From: Lucifuga dentata
Lineage: Eukaryota; Chordata; Actinopteri; Ophidiiformes; Bythitidae
Direction of reading: 5' to 3'
DNA: 64,000 bases
Assembly: GCA_014773175.1 (NCBI GenBank)
Contig: VXCM01001409.1
Location: 62,001-126,000, forward strand
The notes beneath the pieces are model-generated. The model was given only the letters and a program-made list of their open reading frames with translations. It was not told the DNA's origin and made no database searches. Position 1 is the first letter of the stretch; each line of letters begins with the position of its first letter. Below, in pieces: positions 45,301 through 49,905 of this stretch. The position numbers and the translations under genes were made by a program.

Positions 45301-46998
45301 GCCGTTACCTTTGGCCTTTGCTGTTAATACGAGGGGAAATAATCTGAACAGTAAAAGAGTAAGCTTTTTAACCGCTTTGGTAAATAAATTGCCTGCACAG
45401 TGAAAAGGATGAGTTCAATTTTCTAAAGGCTGATGTTATCTTGAGTACGATATCAGATTGCCAAAATTGGTGTATATGCAGCAAAATATTCTCTCTGGAT
45501 AAGGTTTAAAGGACCATATCATGATTTTGCATGTTTAAGCCCAATAAATAATACCTGCATACACGTTACATTACTGACAACCATTTTTCAAAACATAAAA
45601 CCATATTTTAATTTCCCTGTTATTTTGCAAATCCCCTGATCTTTTTAAATCAAAGTTTCAGGTGGTACACCCACCTTAAAATTCAATGTTTCACCTGCTA
45701 ACACGTATGTCTGAATGTAGAAGGGACAGTCATTAATTTCTCAGTAAAATATTGTCCATGAACTATAGTTGCTAGCGGAAACATACATTTTCTTCTGTGC
45801 AACTCTGTGTTGAATCGGTTAAATTAAGCTGGCATTTTTACATAATCTTCACTTACCTGAAGCGTGATGCGAATGCTAGCAAGGAACTCGCTGTAGCAAC
45901 TGCGTAGTTCCTACTCCGCTGAGTTCTGAGTAAAGTAGTTTCTGACTTAGGTCCACGCAAAAGCCTCGAATGAAACAAAAGGGCACTTTTCCTCAAAGTG
46001 TTAATGAGTTTAAATAAACTTTAAATAAAATAAAAACTAAATGATGGTGTGTCCCCCCTGAAATACTTTTGAAGTCTTTAAATATGAGCAGGCACGATGA
46101 TGAACAGAATGCAAAACAAAGGTGCTCTGCGATATCTGTGCCACCTTTTATTGTTTATCATTCTTTCATGTGTCTCATTATGCTTTCACCCCAGTGCAGG
46201 TTAAAAAGATGAAACAGGAGCGGAGATGTTTATGTCTGAAAGACAAAGCTGGAATCCTATGTTATGACCAGAATCTTGGCTGGCAAGGAGACAGGGGAGG
46301 GTGTAGCAGGATGTAGAGGAACCATCATTCAGGCGCAGACAGACAAAGAGCTCTTCTCACATTCATAGATGCACGCACGCACTCGCACACGCATGCACGC
46401 ACACACATATCTGTCACAGATTCACAGATATGAATGTTTTAGAGGGTCGAGTGATCTTCCACATATCAACCAAATGTCACACACATAATTGCTAAATAGA
46501 TTTATTTGTCCCTTACTTGTGCTCCCTGAGGGTGAGGGCGTTGACCATGGTGTGCTCCCATCATCCTCTCCACTGGGTAGATCTTTGGAGACAGAAAACA
46601 TAAATATACTTTAATAGCATGGTCGACGTACAGTTTCAGGGCCAGGGGAAAAAAAAATGCACAGTTTGTTCACTTACACAACTGTAAACCATAAAGCTGA
46701 AACACAGCAAGATGATTGTGCACCCCTGAGAATCATTTAATGTGTTCCCTCGTCTCACACAGTTTTGGCAAGGGTTAAAGTATAAGTAATGCGTAATGAA
46801 AACCATTCCCATGAATTAAGGACAGCTGTTGCTGTGGTTTGTGATGATCCTGCCTCTACCAAGCCCACCTCCTGATGCTTCATCAGCAGCGAAGTCTTCA
46901 TCATCGTCCAGTAAGCTTTGAGACGCCTGGACATTTTTCTCTGCCTCCAAATCTTCTGGGAAAGGGACCTCACCCCACACCTTGGAGGTCTGGGTCAC
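164..46998 (-). CDS. hspg2: Perlecan (basement membrane heparan sulfate proteoglycan core protein), partial gene, 49 exons placed
   Basis: Perlecan is a secreted extracellular-matrix proteoglycan that links laminin, nidogen, collagen IV and growth factors in basement membranes. The order of encoded modules matches vertebrate perlecan: Ser-Gly region, SEA, four LDLa, Ig, three laminin IV-A modules interleaved with laminin-EGF repeats, then an Ig array. Each exon boundary was set by AG/GT (once AG/GC) signals and by reading-phase continuity from one exon to the next. Phase closes without a break across all 49 exons, except for an assembly duplication inside the LDLa2 exon. The gene is incomplete on both sides: the signal-peptide exon is not identified, and the coding region continues past position 164 after a phase-0 donor. 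Introns range from about 100 nt to 12.6 kb. Module blocks and possible extra exons are listed separately. Family identity is very secure; individual boundaries are inferred by eye. Confidence 0.97.
531..2746 (-). CDS. hspg2: hspg2 domain IV Ig domain (Ig5), 2 exons
   Basis: Exons 2586-2746 and 531-666. They encode [40 protein letters not shown], then [20 protein letters not shown] and [20 protein letters not shown]. The join ([13 protein letters not shown]) is phase 0 and corresponds to the mammalian PPQ|ARSERTDIA position. Confidence 0.95.
667..2585. other. hspg2 intron within Ig5
   Basis: No coding exon supported apart from the weak 51-nt candidate at 2245-2295. No clear transposon seen. 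Confidence 0.7.
2245..2295 (-). CDS. hspg2: Candidate 51-nt exon inside Ig5
   Basis: A 17-codon open segment, phase 0-0, between the two exons of Ig5. It encodes [17 protein letters not shown], which looks like one short amphipathic helix. The acceptor is good (catggtttccatcag) and the donor moderate (CTACAG|GTCTGT). Insertion would fall inside an Ig fold, which makes functional use less likely than a chance pseudo-exon. Confidence 0.25.
2910..3978 (-). CDS. hspg2: hspg2 domain IV Ig domain (Ig4), 2 exons
   Basis: Exons 3856-3978 and 2910-3062, phase 1-1. They encode [49 protein letters not shown] and [15 protein letters not shown]. The acceptor of the first exon (ctgtag) is followed by a second in-frame cag six nt on. 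An RTE-like retrotransposon tail sits in the intron between the two halves. Confidence 0.95.
3152..3625 (-). mobile_element. 5'-truncated RTE-like non-LTR retrotransposon with 17-nt target-site duplication
   Basis: The segment 3169-3608 is bounded by perfect copies of AGTAGGCGTACTGGACT at 3152-3168 and 3609-3625. On the minus strand it encodes the C-terminal part of a [66 protein letters not shown] and [11 protein letters not shown]. It ends with the short 3' tail seen as ttcctttcggctttccctt on the plus strand. Only about 440 nt remain. The target-site duplication and 5' truncation are typical of target-primed reverse transcription. Assignment to an RTE/RTEX-type clade is from general resemblance. 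Confidence 0.85.
4178..4721. mobile_element. TTAA-flanked MITE, copy 1
   Basis: Begins TTAAAGGACCATACTGG and ends with the inverse (CACCGGTATGCTCCTTTAA). The inverted termini extend over about 80 nt (TTTGCATGCTTAAGCCCAATAA / TTATTGGGATCAAACATGGA). The target TTAA and terminal inverted repeats suggest a piggyBac-type non-autonomous element. No coding capacity. It lies in an hspg2 intron. Confidence 0.75.
5373..5416 (+). repeat. (GAA)n microsatellite
   Basis: AAG/AGA trinucleotide run with one interruption, inside an hspg2 intron. Confidence 0.9.
6212..6241 (-). CDS. hspg2: Candidate 30-nt microexon between Ig3 and Ig4
   Basis: An isolated 30-nt open segment with perfect donor GTAAGT and a good acceptor (gatgttttacacag). 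It is symmetric in phase 1, matching the flanking exons (9518-9698 ends phase 1, 3856-3978 starts phase 1). It would insert YEMFEGHRK in the linker between two Ig domains. Phase fit alone is expected one time in three, so the strong splice sites carry most of the weight. Confidence 0.4.
9518..9975 (-). CDS. hspg2: hspg2 domain IV Ig domain (Ig3), 2 exons
   Basis: Exons 9875-9975 and 9518-9698. Recognisable segments are [50 protein letters not shown] and [18 protein letters not shown], nearly the same as mammalian perlecan. The donor of the second exon (CCAG|GTTCGT) is non-optimal. A 5.5 kb intron follows. Confidence 0.95.
10533..11046 (-). CDS. hspg2: hspg2 domain IV Ig domain (Ig2), 2 exons
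   Basis: Exons 10882-11046 and 10533-10643, phase 1-1. The Ig fold shows [36 protein letters not shown], and the F strand [18 protein letters not shown]. This is the first member of the domain IV Ig array and directly follows the last EGF repeat. The acceptor of the first exon is followed six nt later by a second in-frame cag. Confidence 0.95.
11590..12639 (-). CDS. hspg2: hspg2 laminin-EGF block 3, end of domain III (4 exons)
   Basis: Exons 12526-12639, 12291-12418, 11788-11874 and 11590-11648. Motifs are [70 protein letters not shown] and [15 protein letters not shown]. Phases are 0-0, 0-2, 2-2 and 2-1. The last exon ends in phase 1 and joins the first Ig domain of domain IV. Confidence 0.94.
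12754..18394 (-). CDS. hspg2: hspg2 third L4 module (5 constitutive exons)
   Basis: Exons 18254-18394, 16640-16831, 13262-13354, 13076-13168 and 12754-12984, all phase 0. The first gives the split EGF ([19 protein letters not shown]). The second gives the N-terminal half of L4 ([19 protein letters not shown] ... [13 protein letters not shown]). The third and fourth give [20 protein letters not shown] and HRFEIVFRE. The fifth gives ATREHLLM-type [20 protein letters not shown] through [11 protein letters not shown]. Exons 16640 and 13262 join directly to give the canonical module. The 3.3 kb intron between them holds five extra in-frame segments, listed individually. Confidence 0.94.
13864..13947 (-). 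CDS. hspg2: Candidate extra exon e: duplicated L4 hinge (84 nt)
   Basis: Twenty-eight codons, phase 0-0, starting [14 protein letters not shown] and ending [14 protein letters not shown]. The end repeats the closing segment of the exon at 16640 ([13 protein letters not shown]) and of L4 modules 1 and 2 (FWTLP..FLGNK, FWVLP..FRGDK). The acceptor is excellent (ctttcccccctttgcctcttag) and the donor GATAAG|GTAACC is good. The donor falls at exactly the same residue as in the canonical hinge exons, so it can splice to [10 protein letters not shown] at 13354. This strongly suggests a true L4-derived exon, possibly an alternative to, or an addition after, the normal hinge. Confidence 0.6.
13990..14012 (+). 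repeat. (GA)n microsatellite
   Basis: Eleven GA units just upstream (gene sense) of candidate exon e. Confidence 0.9.
14635..14688 (-). CDS. hspg2: Candidate extra exon d in the third L4 module (54 nt)
   Basis: Eighteen codons, phase 0-0, encoding [18 protein letters not shown]. The SGD tripeptide is the classic glycosaminoglycan attachment context. The donor is AGCAAG|GTAGAC; the acceptor (gtggtggtgaacag) has a weak pyrimidine tract. A shorter 33-nt version using an internal AG is also in frame. This is the weakest of the five candidates. Confidence 0.35.
14804..15115 (-). CDS. hspg2: Candidate extra exon c: serine-rich segment (312 nt)
   Basis: One hundred and four codons without a stop in phase 0, bounded by acceptor accttcctag and donor CTCCAG|GTAGATT. 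It starts with a folded-looking stretch ([17 protein letters not shown]). It continues into long serine runs broken by Phe and Pro (about 40 Ser in all) and ends with a Pro/Arg/His segment ([18 protein letters not shown]). On the plus strand the same DNA is a polypurine tract, so part of the low complexity could be microsatellite-driven. The non-repetitive ends and exact 0-0 phasing argue for a real exon. Such Ser runs would be candidates for O-glycosylation. Confidence 0.5.
15675..15761 (-). CDS. hspg2: Candidate extra exon b in the third L4 module (87 nt)
   Basis: Twenty-nine codons, phase 0-0, highly polar: [20 protein letters not shown], then a basic end with SHRSKRAS. The acceptor is catacttgcag and the donor CCAG|GTATTT. 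The segment is predicted to be helical and charged, and it continues the EQ-rich end of candidate a. No resemblance to a perlecan module. Confidence 0.45.
16230..16268 (-). CDS. hspg2: Candidate extra exon a in the third L4 module (39 nt)
   Basis: Encodes [13 protein letters not shown] in phase 0-0. The acceptor has a strong pyrimidine tract (tactttccactctttgtag) and the donor is GAGCAG|GTATAG. It would follow directly after the L4 half ending YQGDK. Family knowledge gives no mammalian counterpart; use in transcripts is inference. Confidence 0.45.
16832..18253. other. hspg2 intron before the L4-3 hinge exon
   Basis: No exon or clear mobile element supported. An A-run with 'n' lies at 17806. 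Confidence 0.65.
18814..24812 (-). CDS. hspg2: hspg2 laminin-EGF block 2 (5 exons, with a 5.1 kb intron)
   Basis: Exons 24699-24812, 24391-24518, 24210-24296, 19019-19089 and 18814-18878. Motifs are [78 protein letters not shown] and GGVCRCK. Phases are 0-0, 0-2, 2-2, 2-1 and 1-0. The intron between 24210 and 19089 is far longer than its neighbours and contains the 611-codon open frame described separately. Confidence 0.93.
20370..20840. repeat. Interspersed fish repeat relic
   Basis: Contains the phrases ccccctgaccttttctctagcaccaac and actgaccttccctctagtgccaccacc, about 230 nt apart, with gaaatttggttcatttttcc between the copies and the end. These phrases are characteristic of an abundant teleost repeat. 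The copy is decayed and I cannot assign its class. Confidence 0.45.
21654..23756 (-). CDS. Nested same-strand gene or alternative last exon: putative secreted coiled-coil, basic-tail protein
   Basis: A single open frame ends with TAG at 21654-21656 and is closed upstream by a TGA near 23498. The frame has no ATG until 23396. Model 1 is a two-exon nested gene. Exon 23651-23756 starts at ATG and encodes a signal-peptide-like sequence ([13 protein letters not shown], then PCASA) with donor GCTG|GTAGTG. It joins in phase 1 to 21654-23383 (acceptor catctgcag) and gives 611 residues. Model 2 is an alternative terminal exon of hspg2 starting at 23403 (ttttaacattaag), phase-2 compatible with the EGF exon ending at 24210. 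Residue order: two Cys ([17 protein letters not shown]), an NFS sequon, a run of eight Asp near 76, a Ser/Thr/Pro stretch, a heptad-like coiled coil at about 155-265 ([20 protein letters not shown]), then over 300 residues rich in Lys, Thr, Pro and Gln without Cys. I do not recognise the family. Confidence 0.6.
25190..26695 (-). CDS. hspg2: hspg2 second L4 module with its flanking EGF halves (5 exons)
   Basis: Exons 26555-26695, 26194-26367, 25719-25898, 25462-25580 and 25190-25301. The first has [18 protein letters not shown] and [19 protein letters not shown], the split EGF before an L4. The following exons have [65 protein letters not shown], and [20 protein letters not shown]. Exon lengths of 141, 174 and 180 nt keep phase 0. 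Unlike modules 1 and 3, the C-terminal segment is split by an intron after residue AESS. Confidence 0.95.
26900..28344 (-). CDS. hspg2: hspg2 laminin-EGF block 1 (5 exons)
   Basis: Exons 28197-28344, 27883-28010, 27535-27621, 27256-27314 and 26900-26961. They encode tandem laminin-EGF repeats with the expected Cys spacing: [67 protein letters not shown] and CAPGYHGNP. Phases run 2-0, 0-2, 2-2, 2-1 and 1-0. These rod-like repeats space the L4 modules of domain III. Confidence 0.95.
28435..28515. repeat. AT-rich low-complexity tract
   Basis: Almost pure A/T with overlapping ATATTATA palindromes, inside the short intron before exon 28529-28725. Confidence 0.8.
28529..29571 (-). CDS. hspg2: hspg2 domain III: first laminin IV-A (L4) module (4 exons)
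   Basis: Exons 29431-29571, 29138-29301, 28868-29047 and 28529-28725. The first gives the split laminin-EGF half that precedes an L4 module ([19 protein letters not shown]). The next two carry [27 protein letters not shown] and [19 protein letters not shown], the core of the laminin IV-A fold. The fourth carries [18 protein letters not shown] and ends at VEEC of the next EGF repeat. The first exon must use a GC donor (AAAG|GCAATA) to stay in frame with FKG|VNVTYP. Confidence 0.95.
29715..30585 (-). CDS. hspg2: hspg2 first Ig domain, end of domain II (2 exons)
   Basis: Exons 30441-30585 and 29715-29872. The encoded Ig fold shows the B-strand Cys ([19 protein letters not shown]), the conserved RLNWGHIP stretch, and the F-strand motif [14 protein letters not shown], followed by [12 protein letters not shown], which is nearly identical to mammalian perlecan Ig1. 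Phase joins 1-2 then 2-1. Downstream the chain enters the first laminin-type module. Confidence 0.96.
31039..32046 (-). CDS. hspg2: hspg2 domain II: four LDL-receptor class A modules (4 exons)
   Basis: Exons 31921-32046 (LDLa1), 31511-31770 (LDLa2), 31277-31396 (LDLa3) and 31039-31170 (LDLa4), all phase 1-1. Each module has six Cys and the calcium-binding acidic signature: [30 protein letters not shown] and [10 protein letters not shown]. The LDLa2 exon also carries an N-terminal Thr/Pro linker ([14 protein letters not shown]). This exon contains a 64-nt direct duplication around a single 'n' at 31645 (31581-31644 equals 31646-31709). With both copies the frame is lost; with one copy the exon reads cleanly, so I treat the extra copy as an assembly error. 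Confidence 0.95.
31463..31482 (+). repeat. (GT)n microsatellite
   Basis: Ten GT units in the intron between the LDLa2 and LDLa3 exons. Confidence 0.9.
31581..31709 (+). repeat. Assembly-type duplication inside the LDLa2 exon
   Basis: Segment 31581-31644 is identical to 31646-31709, separated by 'n' 31645. It breaks the hspg2 frame if taken literally. Confidence 0.85.
32730..32768 (-). CDS. hspg2: hspg2 short linker exon between SEA and LDLa1
   Basis: A 39-nt exon, phase 1 in and phase 1 out, encoding [13 protein letters not shown], a Pro/Ala/Val linker. The acceptor is tttgtag and the donor CCAG|GTTTGT. It joins the end of the SEA module to the first LDLa exon in frame. Because it is symmetric, it could be skipped without a frameshift. 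Confidence 0.75.
32936..33957 (-). CDS. hspg2: hspg2 SEA module (3 exons)
   Basis: Exons 33848-33957, 33594-33652 and 32936-33108. They encode the SEA module that follows the glycosaminoglycan region. Recognisable segments in order are [40 protein letters not shown], then [13 protein letters not shown] and [17 protein letters not shown] modules are extracellular alpha/beta folds associated with heavily glycosylated proteins. Phases join as 1-0, 0-2 and 2-1 with good GTAAG-type donors. A TTAA-flanked MITE lies in the intron between the last two exons. Confidence 0.95.
33170..33428. mobile_element. TTAA-flanked MITE, copy 2 (short, internally deleted)
   Basis: Begins TTAAAGTACCATACTGGTGG and ends GCCAGTAATGTCCTTTAA, with the same terminal inverted repeats as copy 1. 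Only about 260 nt, so most of the interior is missing. It lies in the intron between SEA exons 33594 and 33108. Confidence 0.75.
38591..38650 (-). CDS. hspg2: Candidate 60-nt cassette exon of hspg2 domain I
   Basis: An open 60-nt segment with a near-perfect donor (ACA|GTAAGT) and an acceptor after cttgccatag. It is symmetric in phase 1, so it fits between the Ser-Gly exon (46517-46582) and the first SEA exon (33848-33957) without shifting the frame. It would encode [18 protein letters not shown], an acidic segment with two Tyr near acidic residues, directly before YYRALVNFT of the SEA module. No stop occurs in the required frame. The acceptor has only a modest pyrimidine tract, and I know of no mammalian counterpart, so it may be an alternative exon or a chance fit. 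Confidence 0.5.
40343..41034. mobile_element. TTAA-flanked MITE, copy 3
   Basis: The right end GGCATGGTCCTTTAA and the internal ATATTGGGCTCAAACATTCA match the family. The left end (aatactggggatcatgcatg) is degraded. It shares the segment attccagtacactattaaaa and the GGTGGGTGTATCA block with copy 4. It contains a poly-T/'n' join at 40605 and a 72-nt duplication around 'n' 40953, so its true length is uncertain. Confidence 0.7.
42286..42340 (+). repeat. (CA)n microsatellite
   Basis: About 27 perfect CA units, likely polymorphic. Confidence 0.95.
42463..43240. mobile_element. TTAA-flanked MITE, copy 4, interrupted by another insertion
   Basis: The left end TTAAAGGATCAGTCAGGTGG and the right end TTAAACATGCAAAATCACCGG are the family termini. 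The interior matches copy 3 but is split by a 240-nt foreign segment at about 42624-42861. The right terminal TTAA has decayed to CTCAA. Confidence 0.7.
42624..42861 (+). mobile_element. LINE 3'-end-like insertion nested in MITE copy 4
   Basis: This segment is absent from the otherwise colinear MITE copy 3. It ends with aataataaatctgaatctaa followed by atctg, a short-repeat tail of the kind seen at L2/Rex1-type LINE 3' ends in fish. It carries no coding sequence. The class assignment is tentative. Confidence 0.4.
45506..45830. mobile_element. TTAA-flanked MITE, truncated copy 5
   Basis: Starts TTAAAGGACCATATCATGAT and stays colinear with copy 1 through GTTGAATCGGTTAAATTAAG, then diverges. 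The second terminal repeat is missing. Confidence 0.65.
46517..46998 (-). CDS. hspg2: hspg2 domain I: glycosaminoglycan attachment region (2 exons)
   Basis: Exons 46860-46998 and 46517-46582. The first starts in phase 0 right after an acceptor with [11 protein letters not shown], which corresponds to the start of the mature chain after the signal-peptide exon. It runs through an acidic stretch ([19 protein letters not shown]) that matches the 'SDDEDMLAD' region of mammalian perlecan. The second adds [10 protein letters not shown] followed by a Ser/Thr/Pro stretch ending SPSGST. The Ser-Gly next to acidic residues (SGED) is the best heparan sulfate attachment site; SGGG and SGST are weaker. 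Mammalian perlecan has three SGD sites here, so this copy looks reduced. Donors are GTAGAG and GTAAGG. The second exon ends in phase 1, which fits both the SEA exon and the cassette candidate at 38591. Confidence 0.9.
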
Positions 46999-49870
46999 CT
47001 GCGGCAAACACGCAAGAACAGAAGTTTATAGAGGTTGAAGTCTCTGTGGAGTAAGGTTACACCCACCGTGTAAAGGCCCTGGGAGGGTGGAGGACAACAA
47101 AAGCTGGGACAGGAAACGGTGCATTGTGATATGTTTACTTTTGCCATTTATTATCTCATGGAGGCCTTAAGGAGTGCATACACAAATTGCACTGTTTGAG
47201 AGATATGATGAGGGCTCATAGCAAAAGCCTTCAGAACTCATCAATATTTGCTGTTTTGTGTCGGTCTATTTCAGAGGTTGGCTGCAGATATTCACAGCTG
47301 ACTGCAATAATCCACATATGAATACAAACACACACACAGACACACATAGCACAAAATTCTGAAAGCCAGTGAAAGCATCTGACGTTGACATCTGAATGGC
47401 TGGATGACACAAATCTGTTTAAGTATGCTTCAAACTCAATCCCCCTGGGGTAAAACATTCAGTATACCACAACTAGACCTTTATGACCTGCTCCTAATGT
47501 CAGGATCAGGAAGGAGTTTATCATGGAAATATTATGTCACCTCTTGAAGTAATAAATACACCTCAAATCCAGCACCGGAGAGGACAGGTTGCTTCAAAAT
47601 CACATGATAATTATCATGTCATAGATCGTGAACAACACAATAGCAGAGTTTTAACAAAATGATGTCATCATCTCATTGCAAGTAATGGACATGATCAGCA
47701 GTGTTTTCCAGATTTGTTTTACTAAAGAAAATTAATACAATGAAGTGTAATGATGTGTGAAAATATCAAAAGGATTCTCTAATTCTCTAATCCCTGACCA
47801 CCCCACTCAAAAGTCACATGAATAAAAGGGTAGAAATGCATCTTTCTCCTATTTGGGCCCCCAATGGGCCATCCACACTCTCGATGGGGAAACAGAAGGC
47901 TTAACCAGCCACTGTCATATCTGATCATCTTGATAAAGTTCACACAAACAGCCAGGATCCCTGACCACATCCACTCACTCCGCTCCAAACAGGGAACTTA
48001 AAAGAAGCTCAGTGAGGGTTTATCTCTCTTTGCTCTCACCATCTCAACATCCACCACACGCCCAAATCCTGCTAGATGTTTAGATACTACGCTGGCAGGA
48101 TGCCTCCCCTCGCATGTCCAGCTGGCATGGCCTGCCAGATCCTATTTCCACCCAAATCCATCATGGTAGTTTCCCATTTAAATGGCTGATGCTAATAAAT
48201 ATCTAGATCTATTCCCCAAATCCTCTCACCCATGGCTGGACACCCTTATAACAACAATCCTGGGCATTTTCAAAAGGAAAGTGCTGACTAACTAAATTCT
48301 TTTTAGTAGAGCCAACCAGCCAACTACTGGTCATCTCCTGCTTCCCATTCCCTTGGGATGTGGTATGATTTAGATGCGCTGGACTCCATTTGGGCAAAAA
48401 CCTCTGCAATCCTCCCAAGTAGCCTTTGAAGGAAGCATCCATATTTGCACCTGAACTTAAAGCTCATGTGTCAAGCTAAGCCTGTTTGAGACTGTCAAAC
48501 TGACCTCATCTCAAGGAGAGCTGGGAACTACATATGAATTTGTTTTCTCACTATGCTACTACAACCTGGGTCAAATAGCTACTATGACCTTTACTCCTAG
48601 TCTAGGAGTTGAGACACGTCTTCATGTTGAAGCTATCTCTCCCTCGAGATAAAGGTCCTGACCGGCTCTGTAATTCTTTTAACTCCACCCCACCCAGAAG
48701 ACAAGGTCTCACAGCTCATTATGCTCTAGTAACTTCTTGCAATTTCCACTGGGACATATGGCAACCAGACACACGTGCACATACACACATACAAGTACAC
48801 ATAAATACTGTATGCACATGCAAAACACACAAACACACACACATTCCAATGAGATGGAATTCCACTGTTTACTTTTGAATTACTCTGCTCACAATGCACA
48901 ATGTTTGCCTTGCAAGAACGTTGAAGGAGTAGTAGCTGCAGGAAAAAAAAGGAACAACAGAATCCATGCATGAGTGACAGGTGACACTACATAGGAGCCT
49001 GAGGTTGGGCCTGAAGTTTGCCCAGCTGCTATTTACTGGCACCAAGGGAAATAGCTGCATTTTTGTCCATGAACAATTGATGGGAGAGAACATGCTGGAA
49101 AGATTGATAGGCCTGAAATAACTGAGCCAAAATCCTTTCAGGATGGATGGTGCTACCCTCAGCTGTCGTAGAATCTTGCAGCTGAAGACCCGCTGTTATC
49201 ACTACATCCAAAGGTGCTGGCTCCTCGCCCTACATTTACAGTACGAGCCAGGTCATTTGAACTCCGCAATCACAAGCTATCAACAGCCAATCAGGTCTGC
49301 ATACTTGTTTCCCCAAATGGACAAGAAGCTAATTACAGCCATTCAAAATGTCCCAGCTCTCTGTAACTTTTATTTGAAAGCCAACAAGAACAAATTGTTG
49401 TTTAAAAAAAAATGGCTGTGTCCATCATCTTGTTTTAATTTGGCTTTGTCATTCAAATGTAAACAAAAAGGTTGAATTCTGCTGCCATAGTTGTCAAAGT
49501 TATGTTACTGTGGACTACTTTTTAAATTAGAAACTGTCTGAAAAAACTGTTTTGTAGTGGTGCATTTAAGTAAACTCTGACATCGAGTTTTTGAGTTTTT
49601 AGAATTGTCAAAGCTTCTTTCAATGCACCAACAAGGAAGAGTTTTAAAAGCTCTACCAGTTGATGACAGACAATTTGCCAAAAATAAACTGGACCAAATA
49701 TTCATGGTGATAGATTACCTATTCCAAGCAAGATTCAAGTCTTGCAAGTTGATTTTCATGCCATATGAAATGAACTAAAACTAATGGCTGCCTGGGAAGA
49801 GAAAATCAATTTAAAAGCTGGCAGCTTAATTTGGAATATGGTAAAACATACATGATTTGTAGTTAACAAA

Positions 49871-49905
49871 CTAAAACATGCAAAACCACTGGTGTGGTGC
49901 TTTAA
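49871..49905. mobile_element. MITE terminal fragment
   Basis: Contains ACATGCAAAACCACTGGTGT and ends GTGCTTTAA, the inverted terminus of the same family. The rest of the element is not recognisable to its left. Confidence 0.45.

Larger units (their letters stand above)
33958..46516. other. Long hspg2 intron between domain I and SEA
   Basis: Contains three MITE copies, a nested LINE-like tail, a (CA)n tract and the 60-nt cassette candidate. No other gene is supported on either strand. A G-run with 'n' lies at 35523. Confidence 0.7.

Noticed and set aside
48775..48842. Possible short array of regularly spaced repeats
   Set aside because: Simple CA-rich microsatellite with no spacer-repeat structure; no CRISPR expected in a vertebrate genome.
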